Below are positions 29,830-38,350 of a stretch of 64,000 nucleotides of DNA, in pieces. The DNA comes from Candidatus Nitrosacidococcus tergens (GTDB lineage: Bacteria > Pseudomonadota > Gammaproteobacteria > Nitrosococcales > Nitrosococcaceae): the NCBI RefSeq assembly GCF_902810445.1, contig NZ_LR778175.1:1062501-1126500 (forward strand), given 5' to 3'. Below the pieces are notes generated by a model, which was given only the letters and a program-made list of their open reading frames with translations, ran no database searches and was not told where the DNA came from. Both the position numbers and the translations under genes were made by a program. Each line of letters begins with the position of its first letter. The first letter of the stretch is position 1.

Positions 29830-31128
29830 ATGAAAAAAAATACAACCACCTATCCAGTATCTAAGGCTGCCTTATTCTCATGGGCACTTTATGATTGGGC
29901 AAGTAGCTCTTTTTCTGCGATTATCACAACCTTTGTTTTTGCTGCTTATTTCACCAAAAAGGTGGCAGAAAATGAAACGATTGGCAGTGCTCAATGGGGA
30001 AATACCCTTGGCATTGCTGGTATGATCATTGCGTTTGCAGGTCCTATCTTAGGAGCTATTGCGGATCAATCTGGACAGCGCAAATTTTGGATTTTTGGAT
30101 TTACTGCCCTATGTATTATTTCCACGGCTTTTTTATGGTTTATTAAACCAGATTCTAGCTATACTTGGCTGGCTTTAGGCTTAGTAGGATTAGCTACCCT
30201 AGGAACTGAATTTGCCTCTATTTTTTATAATGCGATGCTCCCTGATTTATCCGGATCCAAACATATTGGACGGTGGTCTGGTTGGGGTTGGGGTATTGGT
30301 TATATGGGTAATGTGCTTTGCTTAATTATTGCTCTATTAATTTTTATTCAAAAAGGGGAACAATGGTTTGGGCTTCATACTGAATCTGCCGAACCAGTGC
30401 GTGCTACTTTTCTTTTGGTAGCCCTATGGTATTTTCTTTTCTCGCTCCCTTTATTTCTAATGACTCCTGATTCTAGAGGAATAGGAAAACCCATATCTCG
30501 AGCAATAAAAGATGGAATAGGACAACTTTATAGCTCTATTAAAAATATACGCCAATATCGCTATATTGTTCGTTTTTTCATTGCTCGAATATTTTATATT
30601 GAAGGACTAGCAACCTTATTTACTTTTGGTGGGGTATATGCAGCAGGAACCTTTAATATGGATGAACAGAATATACTACTGTTTGGGATTAGCTTAAATA
30701 TTACTGCTGCTTTTGGTGCAGGTATTTTTGCATGGATTGATGATCGGATAGGTAGTAAACAAGCAATTTTAATTGCTCTGATTGGGTTAATAGTCTTTGG
30801 TACTTTAGTTTTGTTGGTGAAAACTGCAAAACTTTTTTGGTTGTTTGGCTTATTGCTCGGGGTATTTGTAGGACCAGCACAAGCAGCTAGTCGTTCTTTT
30901 TTGGCAAAAACAGCACCAAGTACATTAAGAAATGAGATGTTTGGTCTATTTGCTCTCTCCGGTAAAGTCACCTCTTTTTTAGGTCCTTTATTAGTAGGTT
31001 GGAGTACTTATTTTTCTGGTAGTCAACGGATTGGTATGAGTACCATTGTGATTTTCTTTATTATAGGCTTTATTATTATGTGTAGTGTGCCTAATGCTGA
31101 AAGTTTAAATGAGGAAGAAACAATATGA
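29830..31128 (+). CDS. MFS transporter, UMF1/Atg22-like family
   Basis: The 432-aa protein has 12 predicted membrane helices and opens with FSWALYDWASSSFSAIITTFVF, the typical start of the UMF1/Atg22-like family. LPDLSGSKHIGRWSGWGWGIGY follows near residue 137. The substrate is unknown; distant relatives export amino acids from vacuoles. Its stop overlaps the start of the DsrE gene by 4 nt (ATGA), so it belongs to the same operon. Confidence 0.85.
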   Translation: MKKNTTTYPVSKAALFSWALYDWASSSFSAIITTFVFAAYFTKKVAENETIGSAQWGNTLGIAGMIIAFAGPILGAIADQSGQRKFWIFGFTALCIISTAFLWFIKPDSSYTWLALGLVGLATLGTEFASIFYNAMLPDLSGSKHIGRWSGWGWGIGYMGNVLCLIIALLIFIQKGEQWFGLHTESAEPVRATFLLVALWYFLFSLPLFLMTPDSRGIGKPISRAIKDGIGQLYSSIKNIRQYRYIVRFFIARIFYIEGLATLFTFGGVYAAGTFNMDEQNILLFGISLNITAAFGAGIFAWIDDRIGSKQAILIALIGLIVFGTLVLLVKTAKLFWLFGLLLGVFVGPAQAASRSFLAKTAPSTLRNEMFGLFALSGKVTSFLGPLLVGWSTYFSGSQRIGMSTIVIFFIIGFIIMCSVPNAESLNEEETI

Positions 31129-31670
31129 ACCATAAATTATCTATTGCTCTATTATGCCTGTTATTTACTTACCAAAACGCTATTGCAGAGGATAGTGTTT
31201 GGCAAACTCCTGCTATTGAAGGAGTTGGTAAAATACATCCTCTACCCCATGCTACTCACCAACCAAGTAAAAACCAAACCTACAAAGTTGTATTTTGGCT
31301 AACCAAAGGAAGTGATGATCCTAAAAAAATGAATTTTGCCTTGGATAGTGTAGCCAGAGCAATTAATTTATATGCCAGTGCAGGCGTATCCTCAAATCAA
31401 CTTAAATTTACTGTAGTCGTTTCGGGTTCTACTACCGATGCAGTGTTGAATGATACTCATTACAAAGAAAAATATGGGGTAGATAATCCAAACTCACCAC
31501 TTATTAAAAAGCTAATCGAGGCAGGAGTGGAGTTACTTGCTTGTGGTCAAGCAGTGGCAACTCATGGTTATCAAAATAATTGGCTTAATCCTCAAGTGAA
31601 AGTAGCTCTATCTGCCATGACCACCAGTATTGAATTGCAACAACAAGGCTATGCTTTAGTTACTTTTTAA
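31125..31670 (+). CDS. Exported DsrE-family protein
   Basis: The 181-aa protein has a signal peptide (SIALLCLLFTYQNAIAED). A DsrE/F-like domain follows: YKVVFWLTKGSDDP, then ARAINLYASAGV, then VELLACGQAVATHGY with a single conserved-type cysteine near residue 147. DsrE-like domains act in sulfur relay and in periplasmic sulfur-compound chemistry. A TsdA-like thiosulfate dehydrogenase lies two genes downstream on the same strand, which fits. It overlaps the upstream MFS gene by 4 nt. Confidence 0.8.
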   Translation: MNHKLSIALLCLLFTYQNAIAEDSVWQTPAIEGVGKIHPLPHATHQPSKNQTYKVVFWLTKGSDDPKKMNFALDSVARAINLYASAGVSSNQLKFTVVVSGSTTDAVLNDTHYKEKYGVDNPNSPLIKKLIEAGVELLACGQAVATHGYQNNWLNPQVKVALSAMTTSIELQQQGYALVTF

Positions 31671-31692
31671 TATTTCTACAATAGTATTTAGC

Positions 31693-32280
31693 GTGAATAA
31701 AAATAAATTAGTTATTGAAAATATTGAATATCATAATCCCCTATTTGTTTTTGCAATTAAGGATGAAGAGGTAGGGAAATTTCAGGATTTCCCTTTGTTG
31801 TTCACTGGAGTAGGAAAAATTAATGCAGCCTATGAATTAACTAAAATAATTTTGAAAAATAGGCCAGATATTATCCTCAATTTAGGTACAGCAGGAAGTA
31901 ATGTTTTTAAACCAGGAGATGTAGTGTGTTGTACTCAATTTATTCAAAGAGATATGGATGTCACTGCTCTTGGTATCGAAAAATATCAAACCCCATTTAC
32001 TGATGAACCTTTCTTATTAGAACATGGTATTCAAATTAATAGATTAAAATTAGGTATTTGTGGAACAGGTGATTCATTTGAGACAGCTCACAATACGTCA
32101 GATTATAATGTATTAGATATGGAAGCTTATCCATTGGCTTTCATTGCCAAAAAAGAGCAAATCCCTTTTGTTTGTATTAAATATATTACGGATAGTGCAG
32201 GCGATAATTCTGCTCAAGAATGGAATCAACAATTAATGAAAGCAGCAGATAAATTAAGAGAGGCGGTATTTGATAGATAA
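31693..32280 (+). CDS. Nucleoside phosphorylase/nucleosidase family protein
   Basis: The 195-aa PNP/UDP-family fold has FTGVGKINAAYELT, IILNLGTAGS (about residue 75), GTGDSFE, and the substrate-binding VLDMEAYPLAF with the Met-Glu pair. The catalytic-type aspartate is in YITDSAGDN. The closest named activity is 5'-methylthioadenosine/S-adenosylhomocysteine nucleosidase, but the protein is shorter than Pfs, so the substrate is open. It uses a GTG start at 31693. The end of the gene contains the ribosome binding site and TTG start of the following cytochrome. Confidence 0.78.
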   Translation: MNKNKLVIENIEYHNPLFVFAIKDEEVGKFQDFPLLFTGVGKINAAYELTKIILKNRPDIILNLGTAGSNVFKPGDVVCCTQFIQRDMDVTALGIEKYQTPFTDEPFLLEHGIQINRLKLGICGTGDSFETAHNTSDYNVLDMEAYPLAFIAKKEQIPFVCIKYITDSAGDNSAQEWNQQLMKAADKLREAVFDR

Positions 32281-33198
32281 AAAGAACGTAATTTTTATTG
32301 CCTGTTTTTTTTTATAGGTTGGACTACTGCTAAATATCATTATCAAAATCTACTCACTGAAGCTACACACGCTAAGATAATAAGTGGTGATCGTGAGGAG
32401 TATACATCTTTTATCCCTCCATCTGATTCACAAATTCCAAATGATACTTTTGGATCATTAGTACGTGAAGGTTATGAAATCTTTATCCATACTCGGGAAA
32501 AAGCAGGGGCTTATGTAGGCAATGGGCTAAGTTGCAAAAACTGTCATTTAGATAGAGGTCGCCAACCCAATGCTATGCCTCTATGGGGAGGTTATGGGTT
32601 ATATCCTCAATATCGAGAAAAAAATAAACGGATTATTACCTATATAGAGCGATTACAGGATTGTTTTCTATATAGTATGAATGGGAAAAAACCTCCGATT
32701 GATAGTGAAATTCTAACGGCTTTAGAAGCGTATTCTCATTGGCTATCTAAGGGAGTAAAAATCGATATTCCTCCTGAAGGATCAATTTTTCTTAAATTCA
32801 CTCCTCCTGAACAGCCGAATTATCAGAGAGGTCAAACGGTCTTTAATGCTCAATGTGCCATCTGTCATAGTCAAGATGGGCAAGGACAAAAGATGGGTAA
32901 AGACTATCTATACCCTCCTCTATGGGGTAAGAACTCCTATAATTGGGGGGCAGGAATGGGTAGATTAGATACTGCCGCAGGCTTTATTAAAGGAAATATG
33001 CCTTTAGGGCAAGAAAATAGCTTAAGTGATCAGCAAGCGTGGGATGTAGCATTTTTTATTAATGCTCATGAACGTCCTCAAGATCCTCGGTATACGGGAA
33101 ACTTGGCAGAGACCAGAGCAAAATATCATAATACCCCCTACTCTCTTTATGGCACTCAAGTTAATGGAAATCTTGTAGGGCTTGGAGCTAATGATTAA
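32270..33198 (+). pseudogene. TsdA-like dihaem cytochrome c, frameshifted at a T9 tract
   Basis: The main frame encodes two haem sites, CKNCH (32533 region) and CAICH (32860 region), in the TsdA-like pattern EGYEIFIHTREKAGAYVGNGLSCKNCH. TsdA oxidises thiosulfate to tetrathionate in the periplasm. This frame has no ATG, GTG or TTG start after the upstream stop at 32280. In the +1 frame a TTG at 32270, preceded by a GAGAGG site 6 nt upstream, reads IDKKNVIFIACFF, a signal-peptide start. It ends at a stop just after nine T residues (32305-32313). One extra T would join the two frames into a complete secreted protein. This is a true mutation, a phase-variable tract or a sequencing error. The haem-binding part is otherwise intact up to 33198. 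Confidence 0.72.
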
Positions 33199-33234
33199 TT
33201 CTGATTCTATACTTTAAAGTTAGGTAATGAGTAC

Positions 33235-33741
33235 CTAGTCAAAAAGTGCAAGTAGGCCTTCTAGCAATTGAATCGGTGATGGTGGACAACCCGCAATCTT
33301 AAGATGAACTGGTAGTACTTTATCAGCACCACCCTCGCATGCATAGCTATCTTTATAAAATCCACCACAGGTAGCACAATCACCCACCGCAATTACCCAC
33401 TTTGGTTCAGGTATCGCTTCATAGGTACGAAGTAATGCTTCACGCATATTTTTTGTTATAGGTCCAGTGATAAGCAATACATCAGCATGGCGTGGTGAAG
33501 CGACAAAGCGTAATCCAAATCGTTCAAGATCATAATAAGGGTTATTTAGAGCGTTAAGTTCAAGTTCACAGCCATTGCATGAACCTGCGTCAACAAGTCG
33601 TAGGGATAAACTACGGCCAAGTCGTTGGCGAGCCTTAATATCCAAATCTGCAGCCATGCGAGTAATTTCTAGACTAGTTGGAGTAGTTAGCTTTTCAGTA
33701 AATGGACCACGTATCAGGCTTTCCAAGAGTATCTTATGCAC
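33235..33741 (-). CDS. Hydrogenase-4/complex-I type small subunit (NuoB/HyfI-like)
   Basis: The 168-aa iron-sulfur subunit has the [4Fe-4S] ligands of the NuoB/HyfI family: C55 and C58 (GSCNGCELE), C122 (GDCATC) and C152 (AGCPPSP). It would pass electrons to or from the large subunit encoded just upstream (33751). It is the last gene of a six-gene minus-strand operon (B-C-E-F-G-I order). The proximal cluster site is intact even though the partner lacks the NiFe site. Confidence 0.88.
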   Translation of the reverse strand: MHKILLESLIRGPFTEKLTTPTSLEITRMAADLDIKARQRLGRSLSLRLVDAGSCNGCELELNALNNPYYDLERFGLRFVASPRHADVLLITGPITKNMREALLRTYEAIPEPKWVIAVGDCATCGGFYKDSYACEGGADKVLPVHLKIAGCPPSPIQLLEGLLALFD

Positions 33742-33750
33742 GGATTTTCC

Positions 33751-35292
33751 TTAAAGATCGGATCCAGAGTAAGAACAATTAAAAGATTTATTGCAAATTG
33801 GAAAATCAGCAACAATATTGCCGTCAATGGCAGACTCCAAAAGTGGCCACTGGAACCAAGAAGGATCACGCAAATGGCAGCGTTCAATTCGGTTGGCAGC
33901 ATCAATCCGAACCCAAGCTAGAATATCACCACGAAATCCTTCAATAATCGCCATCCCTTCTCCTGATCTATTTGTAGAATTTTTGCTTTCTGCTCGTATC
34001 GAACCTTCTGGCAGCTTAGCAAGAATTTGCTCAATCAAATGAATAGATTGCTCTACTTCATAAATACGTACCCAAATGCGAGCATTTACATCACCACTCT
34101 GCAGTACTGGAATTTCAAACTCCAATTCGTTATAGGGAGGATAGCTAGGCCAGCGTCTGGCATCGCAATAGCGACCAGAGGCACGACCAATAAATCCACC
34201 AGCACCAAACTGCTGAGCAAATCCTGCTTGCAAAGTTCCTGTTCCAATGGTGCGATCCTGCAGCGATGCTGTGGTATCGTAAAGTTCCACAAGTTGCTGA
34301 AAGCGAAGACGGATACTTGCCATTAGAGCAGTGATGCGTGTAATGCTAGCACTATCAATATCAGTAACGACACCTCCTGGAAAAATGCGATCCATCATTA
34401 ATCGATGGCCAAAGGAAGAAAAAGATTCACGAAGAATTTGTTCTCTTAGCACTGAACAATGAGCAAGCATAATAGCAAAGCCACCATCGTTACAGATTGC
34501 ACCAATATCACCCAGATGATTTGCAAGCCGCTCCAATTCTGCCATAAGTGCACGTAACCAGACAGCACGTACTGGCGGTGCCCAATTGAGTGCTGATTCC
34601 ACCGCATGTGCAAAAGCTAGGCCGTATGCAACCGTTGAATCGCCAGAACAGCGTGCTGCCAATCGTGCTGCCTGTTCCAGATCAGCGCCTTGAAGAAGGC
34701 TTTCAATCCCTTTATGAGTATAGCCAAGGCGCGCTTCAAGACGAACAATTGTATCGCCATCAGCACTGATACGAAAATGGCCTGGTTCAATAATACCCGC
34801 ATGAACTGGACCAACGGGTACTTGATGCACGTTATCTCCATCAACAGAAAGAAAAACATATTCTTCTTCGTTTTGCTTAGCATCACTCTGCTGAGTTGCA
34901 ATAGGAGTTTGCTTACTCCATTTACCATGATCTAACCAAGGACGAGTATCAGGTAACCCTACTGGAATTAGCCCAAATAAGTCTGTAACGGCACGTTCTA
35001 ATCGAATAGCAGGTGGATGCATACACCCTACAGATGGGTAGTGACCTTCTGGACAAGAAAAAGTTAGCACCAAAATTTTACTAAGATTATTGGTATCTGC
35101 AACTGCTAAATGGATAGTTTGAGGTTCCCCCCAAAGTCCCATAAGAACTAGGGTACCATGGTTCAGACGATCAATGGTCGCCATCCAAACATCGTGCTTT
35201 ACTTTTATTCGAGGCCACGGACTATGCTCAGCAACAATTTCTCCGTACAGATCACCAAGCGAATCGGGTAAACATAAATCAGATACTGTCAT
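33751..35292 (-). CDS. Fused NuoC-NuoD-like large subunit without NiFe ligands (HyfG-like)
   Basis: The 513-aa protein has an N-terminal 30-kDa/NuoC-like domain (about 20-130, ending RLERAVTDLFGLIP) fused to a NuoD/HycE-like domain (PVGPVHAGIIEPGHF, then RLGYTHKGIESLL). NiFe hydrogenases of group 4 carry CxxC in both the L1 and L2 motifs. Here L1 reads RCSGDST (C215 only), and the C-terminal L2 region reads RDPSWFQWP with no CxxC. It therefore cannot bind NiFe and resembles the energy-converting hydrogenase-related (Ehr) complexes. The start overlaps the upstream HyfF-like stop by 4 nt. Confidence 0.85.
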   Translation of the reverse strand: MTVSDLCLPDSLGDLYGEIVAEHSPWPRIKVKHDVWMATIDRLNHGTLVLMGLWGEPQTIHLAVADTNNLSKILVLTFSCPEGHYPSVGCMHPPAIRLERAVTDLFGLIPVGLPDTRPWLDHGKWSKQTPIATQQSDAKQNEEEYVFLSVDGDNVHQVPVGPVHAGIIEPGHFRISADGDTIVRLEARLGYTHKGIESLLQGADLEQAARLAARCSGDSTVAYGLAFAHAVESALNWAPPVRAVWLRALMAELERLANHLGDIGAICNDGGFAIMLAHCSVLREQILRESFSSFGHRLMMDRIFPGGVVTDIDSASITRITALMASIRLRFQQLVELYDTTASLQDRTIGTGTLQAGFAQQFGAGGFIGRASGRYCDARRWPSYPPYNELEFEIPVLQSGDVNARIWVRIYEVEQSIHLIEQILAKLPEGSIRAESKNSTNRSGEGMAIIEGFRGDILAWVRIDAANRIERCHLRDPSWFQWPLLESAIDGNIVADFPICNKSFNCSYSGSDL

Positions 35293-36737
35293 TTGAGTAG
35301 ATCTGCAACATTCTGGAATAGGGAAACTACTATGCTTGGCATATGAAGTCCACTTATCAGAACCAAACTAAGATGTATAAATATAGGTAAATAGGATATA
35401 CGTACCGGTATCTGAGATCCGTTAGGTTCACCAAAAGCAACAGATCCTAAGCATAACAATAATGCACCAAGTGCAAGTAGCAATCCAAAAGCTATAAGTA
35501 CAGCAAGTATTGGGGCATGTGTAAAAGTTGAAGTGATTAATAAGAACTCGCTCATGAAAATTCCAAAAGGCGGTAATCCAGCAATAGCAATCACCCCAAT
35601 TACAAATGTCCAGCCTAGGAGAGGGTGACTACTAGTTAAACCATGGATGTCAGTAATTTTTTGTGTACCTTTTACTTGTGTGATATGTCCGATTGAGAAA
35701 AAAATAGCAGATTTAGTCAAGCTGTGCATCACTATCTGTAAAAGACCAGCAAAATTACTAAATGGACCACCTATCCCAAAGGCAAAAACAATAATCCCCA
35801 TATGTTCGATGGATGAATAAGCGAACATGCGCTTGATGTCGTAGCATCGATAGAGCATAAAAGCAGCAAACATTAGGGATCCAAGACCAAATGAGATTAT
35901 GAATGGTTCCACTGGGATTGTTTCTGGATTTGTAGTAATAATCATTTTAAATCGAAGTAATGCATAAAGTGCTACATTTAAAAGCAATCCTGAAAGCACC
36001 GCAGAAACCGGAGTGGGCCCTTCAGCATGGGCATCTGGCAACCAAGCGTGCATAGGCACTAGGCCAATTTTAGTACCATAACCAATTAAAAGAAATATAA
36101 AGGCAATATTTAATAATAAAGGGTCAAATGTAGCTGCATAGTGTTGAAGATTAGTCCATGCCATTGCATCTAAACCTTCGCTAAGGGTAGATGATACTGC
36201 CGAAAAGTAAATTAAGATTGTGCCAAACAATGCTAAAGCAAGACCCACACTACTTAAAATGAAATATTTCCAAGCCGCTTCTAGTGCTTTATGGGTTCGA
36301 TAGATACCCACCATCATGATAGTTGCAAGAGTAGCCAACTCAAGTGCTACCCACATCAGGCCGATATTATTCGTTGTCAGTGCTAGATTCATACCAAACA
36401 CCATCAACTGAAACATTCCATGATAAAAACGTAGATAGTTAGGGGTAAGCCGCTCTATCTCTAGTTCATATCTCACATAGCTAGCACTGAAAATACTCGT
36501 TGTGAACCCTACAAAAGCATTGAGGATGATAAATACTATACTGAGATTATCAATAAACAGTAGGTTACTTGTTATTGGTGGTTGGTGATAATACAGTAAT
36601 AGCGCAAAAAGTAACACAGTAGCACTCGCAAACGTATTGAGTTGTGTCGACCTGTGATAATCTCGCACCAAAGCAAGTATTATGGCTGCAACAAGTGGAG
36701 TAAGAAGTAATGGAATAATAAAATTTAGTGTAGGCAT
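35289..36737 (-). CDS. Antiporter-like membrane subunit (HyfF/NuoN-like)
   Basis: The 482-aa protein has about 14 membrane helices with complex-I antiporter features. These are an acidic residue in the VALELATLA helix, the broken-helix lysine region GTKIGLVPMHAWLPDAHAEG (about residue 230), and YSSIEHMGIIVFAFG. It would be one of two ion-pumping modules, the other being the HyfB-like protein at 38341. It overlaps the next gene by 4 nt. Confidence 0.87.
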   Translation of the reverse strand: MPTLNFIIPLLLTPLVAAIILALVRDYHRSTQLNTFASATVLLFALLLYYHQPPITSNLLFIDNLSIVFIILNAFVGFTTSIFSASYVRYELEIERLTPNYLRFYHGMFQLMVFGMNLALTTNNIGLMWVALELATLATIMMVGIYRTHKALEAAWKYFILSSVGLALALFGTILIYFSAVSSTLSEGLDAMAWTNLQHYAATFDPLLLNIAFIFLLIGYGTKIGLVPMHAWLPDAHAEGPTPVSAVLSGLLLNVALYALLRFKMIITTNPETIPVEPFIISFGLGSLMFAAFMLYRCYDIKRMFAYSSIEHMGIIVFAFGIGGPFSNFAGLLQIVMHSLTKSAIFFSIGHITQVKGTQKITDIHGLTSSHPLLGWTFVIGVIAIAGLPPFGIFMSEFLLITSTFTHAPILAVLIAFGLLLALGALLLCLGSVAFGEPNGSQIPVRISYLPIFIHLSLVLISGLHMPSIVVSLFQNVADLLK

Positions 36738-36740
36738 GCC

Positions 36741-37400
36741 CTACTCTTTACGGAATTGATTTATGGTATAGAGATCAACAGTATCGAAGCGTTCTCGAAT
36801 ACGGAACAGATAGATACCAATGACAATAAAAGCAATTAATACGGTAAGTGCAACACTCATTTCTACGACTAAGGGCATACCACGTACTCCAGTACCTGCA
36901 AGATTTAACCCATTTTCAATGGACATAAATCCAATAACTTGGCTGATGGCATTACGTCGTGTGACCATGATTAAAAGTCCAAGCAGGATGACAGAAAGGG
37001 CGAAAGTTATATCTTCTCGAACTAAGACACTAGATTTTGCAGTGACATGTAACATTAAATCTATGGATAAAGCAACTAAGCCGATTCCTAGTAACATTGT
37101 CATGCCAATCCCTACAGTTGCTTCAATTTCTCGTTGTAACCCCATACGTACTACCATACGGCGAAGTGCTATTGGAATAACAATAGTATTGAAACTAAGT
37201 GTGATCAAAGCAGTTATATAAAGTTCAGATTTGTCTTGAATGTGTGCTTGCCATGCTACTGATAAGGTTAAAAGTAAGGAATGTAACGATAGGATGTTGA
37301 TGAGTGGTAATAATCGATTCTGGTAAAGCATCATAAAACTAACTAAAACCAGACTACCAGCAAATATGTGAGCGATATCAAAGAACAATGGTGATATCAT
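36741..37400 (-). CDS. HyfE-like membrane subunit
   Basis: The 219-aa polytopic protein has about six helices. The C-terminal part (FMSIENGLNLAGTGVRGMPLVVE) matches the NuoK-like segment of HyfE, with a membrane glutamate. It lies between HyfC- and HyfF-like genes, overlapping HyfC by 4 nt, and belongs to the same complex. Confidence 0.83.
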   Translation of the reverse strand: MISPLFFDIAHIFAGSLVLVSFMMLYQNRLLPLINILSLHSLLLTLSVAWQAHIQDKSELYITALITLSFNTIVIPIALRRMVVRMGLQREIEATVGIGMTMLLGIGLVALSIDLMLHVTAKSSVLVREDITFALSVILLGLLIMVTRRNAISQVIGFMSIENGLNLAGTGVRGMPLVVEMSVALTVLIAFIVIGIYLFRIRERFDTVDLYTINQFRKE

Positions 37401-38350
37401 ATATCTTTTGATACAAATAGTAATAATGTACCTAGCAATCCAAGCATAAGTGCAATGCCAAGCAGGTTAGGTATACGAAATACACGCATTTTAGCGATAC
37501 TCATTTCTAGCACTGATAGTAGAAAGCCAGCTACAATCACCTTCACGAAGTAGACTACAAGAGAGATTCCATAAGCTAGAATCCCTGCCCTCTCAGTAAT
37601 TAAACCAAATGGAAAGAAAATGCAGACAATCATTGAGATATAAAGTAGTAACTTTAAGGAAGCTGCCCATTCGATTAATGCAAGGTGGCGACCAGAATAC
37701 TCTAGCACCATCGCTTCATGCACCATAGTTACTTCAAGATGGGTTGATGGATTATCGATTGGAATACGAGTATTTTCTGCTAGTGCAATAATAATCAGTG
37801 CAATAAGTGCCATTGCCAATGAAACACGTAGACCTTCCATATTTACCATGAAAGTAGCAATAGTTGACAGTTGTGTTGAACCAGCAACAAGTGCAACTGT
37901 GAATACCACCATAATCATTGCAGGTTCTACCAAAGATCCAATCATAATTTCACGACTGACCCCAATACCGCTAAAGCTGGTTCCGATATCGAGTGCTGCA
38001 ATAGTTTGAATAAAACGTGCGGTACCAAGTAGTGCTACGATAGCAATAAGATCACCTGCTTGGCTAAATAGAAGATCAATTTGAAAGGTCGGCACAAGGG
38101 CAGCGGCTACCCAAGTAATAGCAAAGATGAGATAAGGTGCTGCTCGAAATAACCAAGAACTATTATCAGCAAGAATAATATCTTTAGCAAATAGACGCTT
38201 TAGATCCCGATAAGGCTGAAAAATTGATGGGCCTATCCGACGTTGCAGTTGTGCTTTTATTTTTCGTACCATACCAGTCAATACTGGAGCCAGCATCAAA
38301 ACGAGCATCATCTGCCCCAGTTGTACTGCAAGCATAGATACTATCCCCAT
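37397..38350 (-). CDS. NuoH/HyfC-like membrane subunit
   Basis: The 317-aa protein has eight or so helices. The NuoH/HyfC signature loops are present: KIKAQLQRRIGPSIFQPYRDLKRLF near residue 30, ENTRIPIDNPSTHLEVTMVHEAM near residue 190, and EYSGRHLALIEWA. This subunit connects the iron-sulfur arm to the antiporter modules. It overlaps the upstream HyfB-like gene by 10 nt. Confidence 0.9.
   Translation of the reverse strand: MGIVSMLAVQLGQMMLVLMLAPVLTGMVRKIKAQLQRRIGPSIFQPYRDLKRLFAKDIILADNSSWLFRAAPYLIFAITWVAAALVPTFQIDLLFSQAGDLIAIVALLGTARFIQTIAALDIGTSFSGIGVSREIMIGSLVEPAMIMVVFTVALVAGSTQLSTIATFMVNMEGLRVSLAMALIALIIIALAENTRIPIDNPSTHLEVTMVHEAMVLEYSGRHLALIEWAASLKLLLYISMIVCIFFPFGLITERAGILAYGISLVVYFVKVIVAGFLLSVLEMSIAKMRVFRIPNLLGIALMLGLLGTLLLFVSKDI

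Noticed and set aside
33199..33234. Short hairpin TAGGTA/TACCTA between the cytochrome and the HyfI-like gene
   Set aside because: It is only six base pairs without a T tract, too weak to call a terminator.
34617..34928. 103-codon frame inside the HyfG-like gene
   Set aside because: It is a shadow of the well-supported large-subunit gene on the same strand in another frame.
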